This document shows, in pieces, positions 8,379-21,800 of a stretch of 64,000 nucleotides of DNA (the first letter of the stretch is position 1; the number at the start of each line of letters is the position of its first letter). The notes under the pieces are model-generated. The model was not told the DNA's origin. It was given only the letters and a program-made list of their open reading frames with translations, and searched no databases. A program made the translations under genes and the position numbers. The stretch comes from Morinoia aosen (taxonomy: Eukaryota; Arthropoda; Malacostraca; Amphipoda; Talitridae), in contig CM059567.1 in assembly GCA_030386875.1 (NCBI GenBank), positions 51,692,020-51,756,019 of the forward strand. The letters are read 5' to 3'.

Positions 8379-9041
8379 AATAAAACGTTTTACATCTTAC
8401 TACTCCATACTTACTGCTTTGTTGACTAGATGATTCGTACGCAATAACTAGTGGAAACCAAATTCAAACAAGAACTTCTAAATGATGATCCCAGAGACCT
8501 AAACACGATTAATCAAATAATTTGAACAATTTACATAACTGGTAAACCGCAAATTCATACCTTGTCTATTTTTTTCCTTGAAGGTTGAAAAATATGAACA
8601 AAACCATAAAAGTGTTTTGTTCTTCAATAATTTTTACAAACGCATGTCTACGAATTTCATGAAATTCTACGTGTTTTATTTATATAACAAGTAACAAAAT
8701 TTTCATTAAATATCCAACATTATTTGAGCCATGTAGGTTCGGTGACACGATATCCTTTCTGAAATACCTTTTTCCATCGCATATGCGCAATACTTGTTTT
8801 GCTGCTCTCCTATCATACTGGGTAAACAGATTACCCATAAAGGCTCAAAATTCTGAATTTGATTATTTTAAAAAGTCAAAACTGTAATATCAAGAAGCCA
8901 AATTTTTAAATAGTAACAAGAAAAAAAGTCTGGACAGAAAATATTCTATTCTACCAATACTGATTTAGCCCTATATAAGTCAAATTTCAATAATTCTGGC
9001 CAGAAAATCTTGCAATCTATCAAAAGAGATGCTGTACTCAC
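8379..9041. other. Intron 2 remainder
   Basis: AT-rich intronic DNA with no recognisable element. Confidence 0.6.
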
Positions 9042-9227
9042 TGGCAGAGCCTGGCGAACTCTGTGGAGACCGCATGCGCCCTCCTCTGGACGCTCCTGAC
9101 GGCGTCCACGGCGGAGAGAGGGTCAGCGTGAGGCTCGGTAGCGAGGCTCTTGCTCTGGAGGGTGTTCATGCACTCTGTCTCCGCCCTGCCCCGCACCTCC
9201 TGCAGCCACTGGCTCAGCGACCCGTTC
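9042..9227 (-). CDS. insc: Inscuteable homologue, exon 2 (Pins/LGN-binding segment)
   Basis: The exon is bounded by cgccag|G and CA|GTGAGT and is 186 bp (1 + 61 codons + 2). It encodes NGSLSQWLQEVRGRAETECMNTLQSK and continues to STEFARLC. The pattern of a short amphipathic helix (SLSQWLQEV) followed by TECMxxLQSK is the hallmark of the Inscuteable segment that lies along the TPR superhelix of Pins/LGN. This interaction brings the spindle-orientation machinery to the Par complex at the apical cortex. The exon joins exon 3 through a split Gln codon (CA|A). GC content is clearly higher than in the flanking introns, as for all exons of this gene. Confidence 0.88.
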
Positions 9228-9735
9228 CTGGCGGCGGGACACCGACACAGTTAACATCATTTTACAGTAACACAGGAAAGTTAAAGGCCAATCGATCAAA
9301 CGTCTGATAAAACATCGTTAAGTGTGTCGCGTATGGGTGGATGGTGAGGTACACTATTGAAGTCGACTCGAAAAGTAGAACAGCTCAGTAGAGGTCAAGA
9401 TTTTGAGAGAACAAGAAATAATCGTCAGGAAATCGAATAAAAGTAGATATGTTGTTTTGGTCGAAAGGTCATGGCATGGTGAAAACTTGCCTTCTTTCAA
9501 ATTCGATACTACAACATTTTGAGAGATCACTGAGCATGCCAACAAAACCATTCCTCGGATAGTAAACACAATCTTTTTACGCATATTAATGAAGCTATTA
9601 ATCATTTGAGATGATTCTCCAACTTATTCGCATCTGTATTGAATCCAAAGTTCAGCATGAGTCATCTAATTATTTCAATATATTGCTCACGTTCGTGTTT
9701 CGTAATTGCTGATTCTCAAAGTTCAAAAATTTTAT

Positions 9736-9975
9736 CCCCCTGAGAGGAATAAGTTCATGAAACAAGATAAAAGTTCAAGAAATAAAATAACAGTTGCTGA
9801 AAAACAGGACAGCAGTAAAAACAGGACAGAAAGACTTCCGGTAGAAAACAAAAAATTATTTTATATCAACATAAGAAAGGCCTACCTATCAATAAGCTCA
9901 GGACCTCACATTTTCTCTCAAGGATTGCTAATTCCCCCCAAAGACACAATAGTCGTATCTCTCTGAAGGGTTTGT
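9736..9975 (+). repeat. Dispersed element, 5'-truncated copy in intron 1
   Basis: Retains gttcatgaaacaagataaaa, gctgaaaaacaggacagcag, aaggcctaccta, ggacctcacattttctc and the terminal cacaatagtcgtatc hairpin region; the first third is missing. Confidence 0.8.
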
Positions 9976-12375
9976 GTATTAATTACGTAGACCATTTTAA
10001 ACACATTTAAGCAATCGATCTCTGCGCTATATAGTGCAAGAAGGCATGCAGGAGACTTCACACAGCCAGACAAGCATCTTGCGGCGCTCGACACGCGGGG
10101 GGTCCTGGGTTTTATTTCTTAGGATCCTGAGGCTGTGCCGAAATTCAAAGAAAAACGCGCAATACAAACGATGGAAAAGCTAGTCATGAAATCGTGACGG
10201 GAGGTGAGGGAAATAGCTTTCATTGCAGTCACATTAATAAACCGGAATCGGCGGTAGAAACTTTTTGATAATCAGTTTATGAGAGGCATTTCTGAGGATC
10301 AGTGTAACCCATATGTTATTCAGTCGTAACCACTTTTCTATATTAGTCGTATTCTAAAAAATGTGTGAATATTCGGTCGAAAAATCAATATCTTGCTGAA
10401 GGAAGATTTGGTAATAATTTTTTACAGATTATATCACTGATATAAATTATATCATTAAACAAACTAGAAATCCTAACAGCGTATGAAAAAAATTGTCTCA
10501 CGACGCAGAAAAATCTTAAGTTATACACACTAGTTTAATGCCTACAATGCAAATTGATGTTTTCGACGTAAGCATTCCGTTTAAGACAACGAACGTTATG
10601 CTCGCTTGTTCCACACCTCGGACCATCAGTATGGTTTCAGTAGGAAACTTGTAGTGCAATTTGTTACTCACATCTGATACGGCAGTAATGCAAGCGTTGC
10701 AGTTGCCTAACATTACGAAGCTTACAACTGTGTTGACATACAAAGTTGAGGTCACGTTCTACAGCTCGAAGCAGCGGTCATTTTTCTCACTTGGAATAAA
10801 GTTTTCTGACAACACATTTGATGACCGGTCGCTGCAGCCTCGAGCACAATTTCGGTCCGGCATTGCGTGGCATTGCGCTATTTCTCGACGAAGAAGAGCA
10901 AGGTCGACTTCAACCTAAAGCAGATGACGTTTCGAGATTGGAAAGACGCGTTCCATATCTCGAAGGCCTGAACATAAACACGCTAGAAATAAATTCGCAG
11001 CCATCATTCAGCCTTATCTAAATAATGTATTTGTAGCCCTCGATGCATGCTATTGCTCATTTAAATTCGTGATTTTCAACGCACTAAAGATAGCGATTCT
11101 TTCTTAGTTGAATTTTTATTCTGTGGATTCCAACATTTTCAGCCTGTCTTTTAAAATAGAATTTTGCATGTAAAAAATCGCTAGCACTGTCATGCTTCCA
11201 GTGAAACATTTTCATTTCGTTTAACAAGAATTGCAGTTCAACAGTTGCGACAGAATGTCCGGTAAGAAGTATCGTTAAACAAGTCGTTTTCGCATAAAAG
11301 GTCGAGTACACGATCGAAGCCTACTTAAAATGCAGAACAAGCTGAGGTGGTCACGACTTTGACGCACCAAATTAAAGATGACATGGATTCAGGGACGTAG
11401 GTACTCCTACATTAAAATTTTTTAGCTTCTCTGCCAATTGCTTCATAGGTTCAACTTTGAGAAACACGTTGTTGCATGTTACATTTATAATAACTGCATT
11501 CATTATTTGACGGTAAGATGATAAACAAATTAAGCATAAAAATACGCTCTCACTAAACAGAGACGGGTAGGACTGAAGCCAGAAGTGCGATGCGGAACCA
11601 GCTCTCAGTGGACAGAATGTCGACCCCACAAATCTGCTGACACAGCCACTCTTATGAAGTGATGTTATTTGCTAAAAGGAGACTGATTTTTAGAATTTCT
11701 TCCTGGTCAGCTTTGGTGTTTTGGAGCACTGCTAATGCAATAGCTAGCTTGTTTACGAGCGTTGGTGGCAAACAGGAAATTTCAAGCAAGGCGAAAACCT
11801 CCGCATGAGCACGCTCCTGTACAAAGACCACGCCATCAACAGGAAGCCATAAAGAAACAAGTACACGAAAAATAGGAGAAATGTCGGTGGAAACTGGATA
11901 GAGTGCAGCTACGGGCGTGAATTTTCGGAGTAGGTATTTTCTATTTATTAAATACGAGAGAAAAAAGGCCGATATTTAAGCAAATGCATAGAAGTACACA
12001 AATGTACGAAAAGGAGCACAATTTTCAAATTTCAAACGAAAAGCTTTAGAACGACGCGTGCTCCGGCATCTCCTGATCGAAAAGCATCCCAAGAGAGAAG
12101 TCCATCAAATCGTGCTCCAGTCAAATCACGATGTCAGATAAAACTCATAGGACGAATCAAGTAAGGACAACTGAGTCTAGCAGAGTCACGACTCACAGTC
12201 GACATCACGATTCACTCATCCTTGGCTGCTCAATGATTTCACGAGCCTCTGGCAGAAATGACCAGAGCAGGGCTGTCAAGCACGAGAGACCATTCGATTA
12301 CTGTTCTAGTGCAGGCCACTTTAAAATGGGAGTCTGACAGCTGAAAAAATTTGTATTTTGGGAATGAAATTGTAT
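9976..12375. other. Intron 1, unassigned stretch
   Basis: AT-rich DNA with short fortuitous frames only. No conserved protein, RNA gene or array was recognised. Confidence 0.5.
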
Positions 12376-12610
12376 TATTATATAAGTTAGTTTAAGACTT
12401 TCTAGCCGCAACAAAGGCAATCTCAATAGAACGAAGAGAAAGGAAATGATTATTGAGTATGGACTGTAGGAAACGAGGAATTTAAGTACAAGGTGTGTTA
12501 GTACACAGGATGCCTTACAGCATAGGATCAGTAATTTATGAAAAAGAGGAAGAAAAGACAAAGAAGAGAAAGTGGAGAATACGGGAAAAAAGGAAGAAGC
12601 AATGAACGCA
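12376..12610 (+). repeat. Dispersed element, partial copy
   Basis: Begins tataagttagtttaagactt, then aaggtgtgttagtacacaggatgcctta and aatttatgaaaaagag; the 3' half is not clear. Confidence 0.65.
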
Positions 12611-13119
12611 AAAACGATAGAAGTCTCAAAGATCAAGCTAAGGCTAAAGTAATTCAATAGTATCCTCCGAAGGGCTCCTGTACCCATAACACAGGATAGA
12701 CTTAGGATAGAATAAGAAACTAGCAATTCGGCTAATATGTTTGTAGTACGATAAACTAGGGCAAAAGTAAAAATTTCAACGAACGCAAATGTATTAGAAC
12801 TTGAGGATGCTAAGTACATCAATATTTACTTACTCACCTGATCATAGAAACGCATTCGGAGGAATTCTAACAAGCAGAGTGAAGCTCTTCATAATCGCTT
12901 AAAGTTTCAAGTTACTTTTCTCGTTTGCAGTCCGCTTCTTTTGGCAGCGCCTGCGTAATATATTTAACTCTTCCCGAGACGACCGACGCTGGAGCGCATC
13001 TCAGTCTTCAGTCTTCAGATAACTCGAGGTTATCTAAAGCTTTTTCGAGTTTTTTTACCCATGATTGAGGGCGTGCAGTACTTTACTGCAGCTGTAGCAC
13101 ACTCGCAGTGATAATGATT

Positions 13120-13408
13120 GATCATAAGTTGGTTTTACAACAAAAATGTTCAAAGAGCGGAAAGATGAAGACGCCATTTAGAACTGAGTCGAAAGAACGC
13201 GGAATCTATGCAGAAAGGGCATAGAAACAGTAAATTGAGAAAGAAGATTAAGAAACAAGATCAAAGTCAAAGAAGAAAGTAGTAGGTGCTGAAAGACAGG
13301 ACAGCAGTGAACCGAGAAAAGATGGTCCTTAACATAACAAAAAACATTTTATTTCAACAAAAAAAGCCTACCTAACACTCAACTCGGGACCTCTTTTTTT
13401 TTCCATGT
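13120..13408 (+). repeat. Dispersed element, copy in intron 1
   Basis: Contains ggaatctatgcagaaagggc, atagaaacagtaa, ggtgctgaaagacaggacag, tggtccttaacataac, aaaacattttatttcaacaa and gcctacctaacactcaactc, closely matching the copy at 15166. Confidence 0.88.
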
Positions 13409-13579
13409 AGGTGATAGCAGAATTCAGTAGCTTTGCTCTCTTTTGAATCGAAATGAAATTAAATTAAATCGATTGTTAATCGTATGCCATAAAATAAAGT
13501 TAGCTTCACTCTTACGTGAACTTTCGGAAGATTTCCTGTGTGCCTATTTCTGAGGATGGAATCAGAAAGCTAGAATTGA

Positions 13580-14235
13580 TGGTTCTAACCACTATAAATA
13601 AACAATAACCGTAATAAATAAACAACAACCGTAATAAATAAATGACAACCGTAATAAAAAACAACAACCAAAATAAATAAAAAATAACATCAATGAATGA
13701 ATAATGCCCTCAAGAAATAAACAATAACCACAGAAAATAAACAATAACACAGTAGATACAAAATAACCACAGTATATTCAAAATAACCACAGTAGATACA
13801 AAATAACCACAGTAGATACAAAATAACCACAGTAGATACAAAATAACCACAGTAGATACAAAATAACCACAGTAGATACAAAATAACCACAGTAAATACA
13901 AAATAACCACAGTGGATACAAAATAACCACAGTAGATACAAAATAACCACAGTAGATACAAAATAACCACAGTAAATACAAAATAACCACAGTGGATACA
14001 AAATAACCACAGTAGATACAAAATAACCACAGTAGATACAAAATAACCACAGTAGATACAAAATAACCACAGTAGATACAAAATAACCACAGTAGATACA
14101 AAATAACCACAGTAGATACAAAATAACCACAGTAGATACAAAATAACCACAGTAGATACAAAATAACCTTTAGTAGATAAACAATAACCACAGTAAATGA
14201 ACCCCAATAAATGAACAACACGCATCCAATTCCTC
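13580..14235. repeat. Composite minisatellite in intron 1: 21-bp then 20-bp units
   Basis: From 13580 to about 13690 there are about five units of the form aataaacaacaaccgtaata. From about 13740 to 14180 there are over 20 nearly perfect units of aaataaccacagtagataca. The long frames across it (YCGYFVSTVVIL repeats) are by-products of a 20-bp period without stops on one strand. Confidence 0.96.
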
Positions 14236-15165
14236 GGGAAGAAGCAATAAACGAAAACAATGGTCACGATAGGAACTGGTGGTTATAAAATCTGAAGACA
14301 AAATCATACAACGATTCTATACAAGGCAACAAAAATTGCGGTGGGCCAACCATTGAGTTGAGGAGCAAGTTGATAAGGAAACGAGATGAATTGGAGAAAA
14401 GGAAGACGTAAATTGGAAAATAATATTAGAATTAAGCAACAGCCTCGCGCACCACACTCACGGCTGATGCCCACACAAACAGCAGACACGCACACTCTCC
14501 TCAGTTAGTTGAGAGAAACATTTCATCTTTCCCGCAGAAATTTAGCTGGAGATGACGAAACATCTATTCACTCAAAATTCGAGCACACACACTCGTACAA
14601 ATAAATCATCAACCTTGCACCATGGAGGGCAACCATTAAATGATGCAATAAAATTTAAAAAGTGATCGTGTACACATCGTTACTGTCGGAGGCAAATCTC
14701 TGACACCTTATACTAAGTATTTTAACTGAAATCGTTCATCGTATTAGCTGAAGTTATTGAACGAAATATCCTTAATTCCAATTGAAATTTGACAGCTTGT
14801 GCGCGGCAATTGTACGAAGAGCATGAGGAAAAGAGTACAATTACTGGGTCACCATAGGCACGAGACTCATGCAAGTCCGTGCTTTTTCCATGCCCTGATT
14901 CCGATTACCTCATATCCACATCAGCCATTTATTTATCAACGGTGATACGTGAAAAACAACGGTGAAAACAACTTTCACCGAGATCAGGGCGTATTTTGAG
15001 TTACATTTTTCATATAAAATCTTCAGTAAATAGACGCTTTTGTGCAACAAAGAAGGTCGTCAAACATCCCTGAAGTAAAAAATTTAGAAGGAATTGGAGG
15101 TACAACAACGTAAGACAAATTAATCATATTTTAGAATCACGTTCGACAACTTCATTTTGTAGTAA

Positions 15166-15537
15166 GATTAGATTAGATTAGATTATAAGTTAGTTTAAGC
15201 CTCCCTAACCGCTGCAAAAATAGAGCGTATCGAAGAGAGGAAGGAGGAAGGCACCATTTAGTATGGAGATAAGAAAATGAGGAATCTATGCAGAAAGGGC
15301 ATAGAAACAGTAAGATGGGAAAGAAGTTCATGAAATAAGATAAAAGTTGTAGAAGAAAGTCAGAGGTGCTGAAAAACAGGACAGTAGTGAACCGAAAAAA
15401 GGTGGTCCTTAACATAACAAAAAACATTTTATTTCAACAAAAAGAAGGCCTACCTAACTCTCAGCTCGGGCCCTCACATTTTTCCCCTGGGAGCGCTAAT
15501 TCCCATAGATACAATAGTTGTATCCCCCTGAGGGGTT
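15166..15537 (+). repeat. Dispersed element, clearest full-length copy
   Basis: It starts with gatta repeats and ttataagttagtttaagcct, and ends in atagatacaatagttgtatc then ccccctgaggggttt. Internal landmarks are aaggaggaaggcaccattta, ctatgcagaaagggcatag (hairpin), gtgctgaaaaacaggacagt, tggtccttaacataac and gcctacctaactctcagctc. Read on the other strand it ends in a taatc-type repeated tail, which would fit a retroposon 3' end. No convincing reading frame or polymerase III promoter was seen, so its class is undecided. Confidence 0.9.
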
Positions 15538-18500
15538 TTTGTAGTAAGAGAATACTTCAAAAGTCATAGTAAGAAACCACTTGAAAAGAAAAGAATCGCA
15601 ACAGAGGAGCGTTGAGATCGGTCCGGCATGGGCAGGATATGGTTGCCGGCGCTATTCTGAGGTGTAGCGCGATAAATTTGCATATAATGCGGTATGAAAA
15701 CATGTACTCAACTTGTAGCTTGAGAAGAAAGGAGGAGGTCATTTACGTTTGTGTGGATCGCTAAAAGATCCTGCACGACGTGCTCGAACTTTGTCTGTCG
15801 GAGAGCTTCTCAAAACTGGCGCTTACAGCAAGATGAGGATGAAAAATGCCCTGGTAGATAAATTTACTGCCGCGAAACAAAGAACAACGTCGTGAAGAAC
15901 GGCGCACCTATCGATCAAGCCAAGAGATACAGTTAGCAAGGAATTTAAGATCTTTAAACACCGTGAAAAATAGATTAATGGACTTGGATTTCCAGAGACA
16001 TATAAAAACTCTACAAACCCGGAAAACACAAAGCTGGTACTTTGAAATAAAAGTTATTCACAGCCCCTTTGCATGATGTAACAATTTCGTATTGAAGTTT
16101 AAAAAAAAATTAAATCGTATGAGTGTATCAGATCAAAAATACGAGTTAAAAAGAACGATAAGAATGTGAGCAAATGAACACTTCTCTGAGTGAGGAAATA
16201 TGTAGAGCTAATTGTTTGAAACACAATCCAAGCTTCACACCCGGGAGAGTGAACATTTCTATCATCTGACGATCAATGTACGGCAATGTTAAGTGTCAAC
16301 CATTGGGATGAATTACTCAATTCGCTTCCTAAATTTTCTTTTGTTCAGTACTTAATGGAGGATCAGAACAATTGACGTTAAGATCTTCGAACAGAACCAC
16401 CTTGCAGGCATAGAAAGAAACCTGATCAGGAATGTAACGGGAGTGTGTGTCACTTGGTCAACGCGCATGCAAAAACTCTTGCAATGTCTTAGCATTAATT
16501 CGAGGGCTCGAACATCGCGACTGCCACAGCTGCAGCTGCTGCTACCAGCAGAGCCCAGAGATGATACAAAGACGACCAACTCAGGCTGATGGAAGACTAG
16601 AGCGAAGGCAATCAATAATTGCCACTAAGAACTGGCCGACGATATACGCACCAAATTACAAGATGCTGTAAGATTAAATTACGGAGCAATGAACAATAAA
16701 TCGCTCGGCGCAATTTTCATGATGTAATTCTCGCCAAATCACTCTGTTCAAAACCTCAGTGGCTAAGCGACCCCGACTGCCACAGCGAGTTCCGTACATA
16801 GATAAGAATTTTTTAGAGCGAATCGTGCGCGTTTTTACCGTACCCTACTGAGGCTATCGCATATACATGCGCGACACTCAGATTACATGGAACAAATAGT
16901 ACTGAGCTCCAAAATTATGCCGACTATGGAGTGAGATGTAGAGACAAGTTTTTATCGTGTCTGACTAAGTCCTATGAAAATTATTGGGTGCATCGCATCT
17001 GTTTACAGACATTCTCTGGAGGGGGATCTGGTCAACAGCGTGTCTAGGTGTGGAGACAACATCGACGAGCTAATACCTGAGCAACATCTGAGCAAACGAT
17101 TGAATATAATTAGGTATCGGTGCTTTTTTGTGCCATTTCAAATCAGAATTGAAAAAGTCGTAAATAATGTGTTTCATCTAAAACGCACAGCATTAAAAAA
17201 TAAAAATAATTTCATCTAAAACGCACAGCATTAAAGGAAAAGATAGATCATGTCTACTTCTGTTTCTTAATTCATTATCGAAACGATTCTGTATGAAAAA
17301 CAACTAAATTTTGAAGAAAAGAACGTAAATCTGCTGTCAATCAGATACCATGAGGTAAGTCTCCACGACACTGCTCTCTTTTGTCGAGAGAAGATCGGAA
17401 CAAAGGGAGACGTTGTGGTAAAGAAAGGAACATTTCCGCTTTGTGTAAGTTCTCGCACACACTTTTAGGTCTCGCCATATGTTTATTTTGTCAAAGAAAG
17501 GATGAAAAATTTTAAGAGCTTAAAGAAATCGTACTCACAAGAAAATGGCGTGCTAGGTAAGTTTTTACCTTCAGATTTGTAAATTCAATGTCTGCCCCCT
17601 GTCAGTAAATTTGTGATTCAGCAGAAGTTAACTGGGAAATATTTTCCTACATACATTTTCAGCAGGTGCCGTAAAAGATACAAAGATTAACACAGTGTTA
17701 GCCATTTTCAAGTGTTATTCTATTAATAATACTCATGGTACAAAATTTAGATTCGTCAAACTTTACCACTTTTACCTAAGCAATAAAAACGGCCAAAATT
17801 CAAACGGCGGCTACAAAAATACAATTAAGACTATAACAAACTGAAGCAATGTGTACGTTTGTCATTATATACGAAGGAGCCAATGAAGATCGGTGAACTT
17901 GCAGAGTGTTGTTAAGTGCGATGACGGATTTGTAATGATCAAACTTTATTCATATCATGCACCGTGCTATCCTGTATACATTAACAAACTGTTATGAATG
18001 GCATAATGCAGTAAAATTTGACTCGAAACTATACGTTACCATGTCATCGTCACACTTTAGTAACCTATTTACAATAATTGAATTTCAGATGATGATGACT
18101 GTCTGTCACACGTGCGTCATAAGGTAAGCACATCTAGCTATTTATTTTACGATTTTTGTACTCTCAGAGACTGCGGACGATGACGTCTTTTGCGCAGGTT
18201 TTCAATGAAATTATTTCATCGCAGCGGAACCACTGGAAAAGACTGTTCCTTCAAGTCGACTTGAGTGCGCTCTGTGCTACAACACGCAGAGTAGCAAAGT
18301 CCATTTAAAAGAACTTACCCAGCGAGTTGTAGCACTAACGCGATAAAAAAGGTTCTTAGAAATTTCATCCGCGACGCGCAAGCTTCTGGGCCTTGAGCGC
18401 TGGCAGCACATGCCCAATTTCTGGCGCGTCATTTCGTTGAGCCGCGTCGGAAGCGCGGCGACCGCAAGGATCACTGTACTCCTCAACTCCTCAGTGTCAT

Positions 18501-18612
18501 GGTCTCGCATTAAACTTGCTTTCCTGTAATTCTAGCGCACTGCAGTAGCTGTATGCTTGCACTCGCTGGAGACGTAGCGTTGTGGTAGGATTTGCAGGTG
18601 AATTTTGTACAA
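15538..18612. other. Intron 1, unassigned stretch
   Basis: No gene seen. A 27-base direct duplication (ttcatctaaaacgcacagca plus attaaa) occurs at 17172-17198 and 17211-17237. Confidence 0.5.
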
Positions 18613-18842
18613 TTATCACATTGACTGCGATGTTTTAAACTGAAGCTCAATATTCAACTCAAATTTAAAGTAAAAAATTGCTAGAAAATTTCACAGATAC
18701 CAAACATTAACCATGTAAATTAAATATCATTTATTTTAAAAGATTGTTGAGAATTTTCAAACGACCCGTCGAGAGGTCGTTTCGCACCTAGAAATACTTA
18801 AGCACGACCCAAAGATGAGTTGAATCGCAAGTAACGTGTTAA
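18613..18842. mobile_element. piggyBac-like MITE, copy 1 (decayed)
   Basis: Homologous end to end to 27577-27806. The right end is gcaagtaacgtg followed by TTAA at 18839-18842. The left end is cacattgactgcgatg preceded by TTAT, a mutated TTAA. It contains gacccgtcgagaggtcg, a decayed palindrome. Confidence 0.75.
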
Positions 18843-21800
18843 ACTGAGACATATACCTAAACGATGTACTTAAGTTACTGTAATTAAGAAGCACGCAGTT
18901 CTAAAATTCAATCGCTGCTGAAAAATCATGAACAGTTCCTAGTGTTGTACGAATATATTCCATCAATAAAGGAGGTTAATGAATAAATCACGTCAGAGGT
19001 AAGAAGATGCTTTATGAACCTTCACTAAAAAAGATTTGTAGGAGGCTATCGGTGGTCAAGAAAACCAAATCAACATCGGCCCAGAATGAATGAACACACG
19101 TTTCATAGAGTTTAATGCAGCACTTAATTTTCACATCAATGATTAGGTGCTCAAACGATCGAATGATTGTGTAGCGCTCAAAATAACTGAAGTATTTAGT
19201 ATAGATTTACGGTAAGATTCAGTATTTAAGTGTACCTCGTTAATAAACTTGTACCCTAAGTGAAAGGCGATATCGGAGGTATTGGCCTATGCTAAGGAGA
19301 AAAATTCGACGGAAAGTACTAACTAATATTGATGAAAACCTTCAGACTTGACTCAAAGATAAATTAGTTTGACTGTTATATGCGAAGGCAGTAAACGCTC
19401 GCTCTACCTTAAAAAACAACGCGTTTATACACTTCCCAGAGTTCAAACAATGAGAATTTCCACAGAGCAAGATCCGTGCTTCATGTCGTAAACACAAGGC
19501 CCAGCAACAAAAAAAAACAGTGAAAATAGAATTAGAATGTCGTCAGAGCAGCGGCTTTCGCTAAACTCATACTTCTTTCAACGAACGTATCTTGCATTTA
19601 CCATAAATGTGATGCGCCTTTGCGCTTAGGGCTTTTACTCATAGAATAATTTTGCTAAATTCAATTCATCTCTTTCATACTTTCATCCTTCCTTAAATTT
19701 TTAATTCTAGAAGTAGAACAAACGCAATCGTTTCCTTCCTTTCATCCATAACCCTTCACATTCATCTCACACCAAAAAATTGGAACGCTGAAAACAGTTC
19801 ATACTTTACTTGACAATTGAACACCGAAAGATAAGCTTAGATAAGTTAGTTTTAAGCCTCCCTAACCACTTGAACATGGGGAGCACTTACAGTTCCGTAA
19901 CGACCAAATGTTCACCGTTAGATGAAGGATCGAGCTCGATCTGAGGAAGAGGGCATCTTTGCAGCCACGAGCTGAACTGTCGAGCTGTCAATCACTTCAG
20001 GTGACGACGTCGGCAATGGACTGGGTGCCCATCAGTCAGGGACGCTCCCCGCCCGCTTTAGGAACCAGGTCGTACCTTTATGCTAGAGTCGTGGGTCTGC
20101 ACTGCGACTACAGCTACAGTATTTCATATCATGTCAGACCAGCGGCCTGTGGTAGGGAAAGAAGTGACGTTTCTCCGTCCCGTAACGTCGGAATGTTTCT
20201 AAATAACTGAACCACTGTCTAAACTAACGCTTAGCTTTCAGTGGCGCTCTGATTGGAATGAAAGTCCAATGCACTGGCTGACTCAATTGTAGTTTTCCTG
20301 AATTGATGGTTGGACTTAAGTTTCTCTCATTTAGGGTGTTATAAATGAACTCATGAAAAAACATAATTTTGAGAAAAACTTGTAACTGTGATCTAATTAT
20401 GAAATTTTTCGAATGGATGCGCTAAGTCATCAATTTTCAAGAGGCTCAACGTTCGTGAGATTCACACTTTTTTGGTTTGTATGTTACTCCTTAATTAACG
20501 GATGCAACAGCCGCTCTTTCACAACAAAAATGATAATCAAACATGGACACATGCAGGTTTCCATAACGATAACGACAAAAATAAGAATACGTGTAGCTGG
20601 AAATTCAAACATACGTGCTCGTACAAATAAAAACAAACATTCACTTGAGACTTATGAAAAAATCAGTTCGATAAGTAATAATGATTGAGTTTTGAAGTTT
20701 TTTCTTTAAAATTTATTTTGTGTAATCCCAGAATTGGTTACATTCTCTTCGCTAACTTTACAAAGCGGCCAAGCCTCTGAAAAAAATATTCGAAAAACAG
20801 AATACCTAATTATGCACTTGAAAAGCATCCTTTCAACTGATGAAATTGACTGTAAATGATGCAGTTTGCTTTAAGAATTACGCGAATCTCCCATCTTGCA
20901 GTATTCTTTGAACGCCTGCATTTTTGAATTTCTTGTGTTGAACTACACGCTAATTCTAGCATATGTTTGAAAAGCTATCTATATAGTGATGCATCTAACT
21001 CTGCAGTCAGCAGATTTTTCTACCTTCTATAATTGCTTTTTGATTAATGACTTTTGTATGTGACGAGTGGCGCGAGCGACGCCTGTGTTTTGATTCCGCT
21101 GGTACTGGTCGTTTGTCTACATAGCATCCTGTCTCTCGACTCGCATCTCAGTGCGGCATATACGATGCTGTAATAATGCAATTGCTTAACTGAAGGAATT
21201 TCAAAACTGGCTGTATTAATTACACTAATTCCACGTATATTTATCGCTTGAAAAGTAAGAAAAAGGGAGATCAGCCGCTTAAAAAGTAAAATATAGTTTA
21301 TGACACTTGAAAAAGTGAAAGAGGAAATAAAAAGTAGAAACACAAGTATTCGAATACTTGTGCTGAAAGTCATTGGTCTCGTATTCTGGCATGCCTGCAA
21401 GAGAATAAAAAATGAAAAACAGATTGAAAATGAGAATTGATTGAGCTAAGAGTTAACTCACATCAGACCTCAGCAAAGAGCTATGCTAATGATACTAAGA
21501 GCGAGCTTAGGATTCCATTAATGAACGTCCTCTGATAATCGTTTTTGTCTCCTGAATACGTTACAACGTATGTCTTCGGTAGGAACTTGAGAATCCCATC
21601 CACTGCTCTCACATGGTGTTTTCAGCGGTTATTGAATGTAACCAATCTATTAATATTTTTTAGTGAATTTGCAGCCTGAATTTTCACTTTTTATTATTAG
21701 GAGGGGAAACGGAATGACCTCGACCCAATGTTGTTTCAACGCGTAATGAACGAACGCGGCCTCGCCTAAACTAACAATTTTTGATGTTCGCTGCTGGCTT

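Noticed and set aside
10060-10145. tRNA-like or SINE-like segment (gcgctcgacacgcggggggt followed by cctgggttttatttc)
   Set aside because: It recalls an A/B-box layout, but no cloverleaf folds and no second copy was seen in the window.
13690-14267. Long minus-strand frames with YCGYFVSTVVIL repeats
   Set aside because: A 20-bp tandem unit without stops produces them in three frames at once; no splice or start context.
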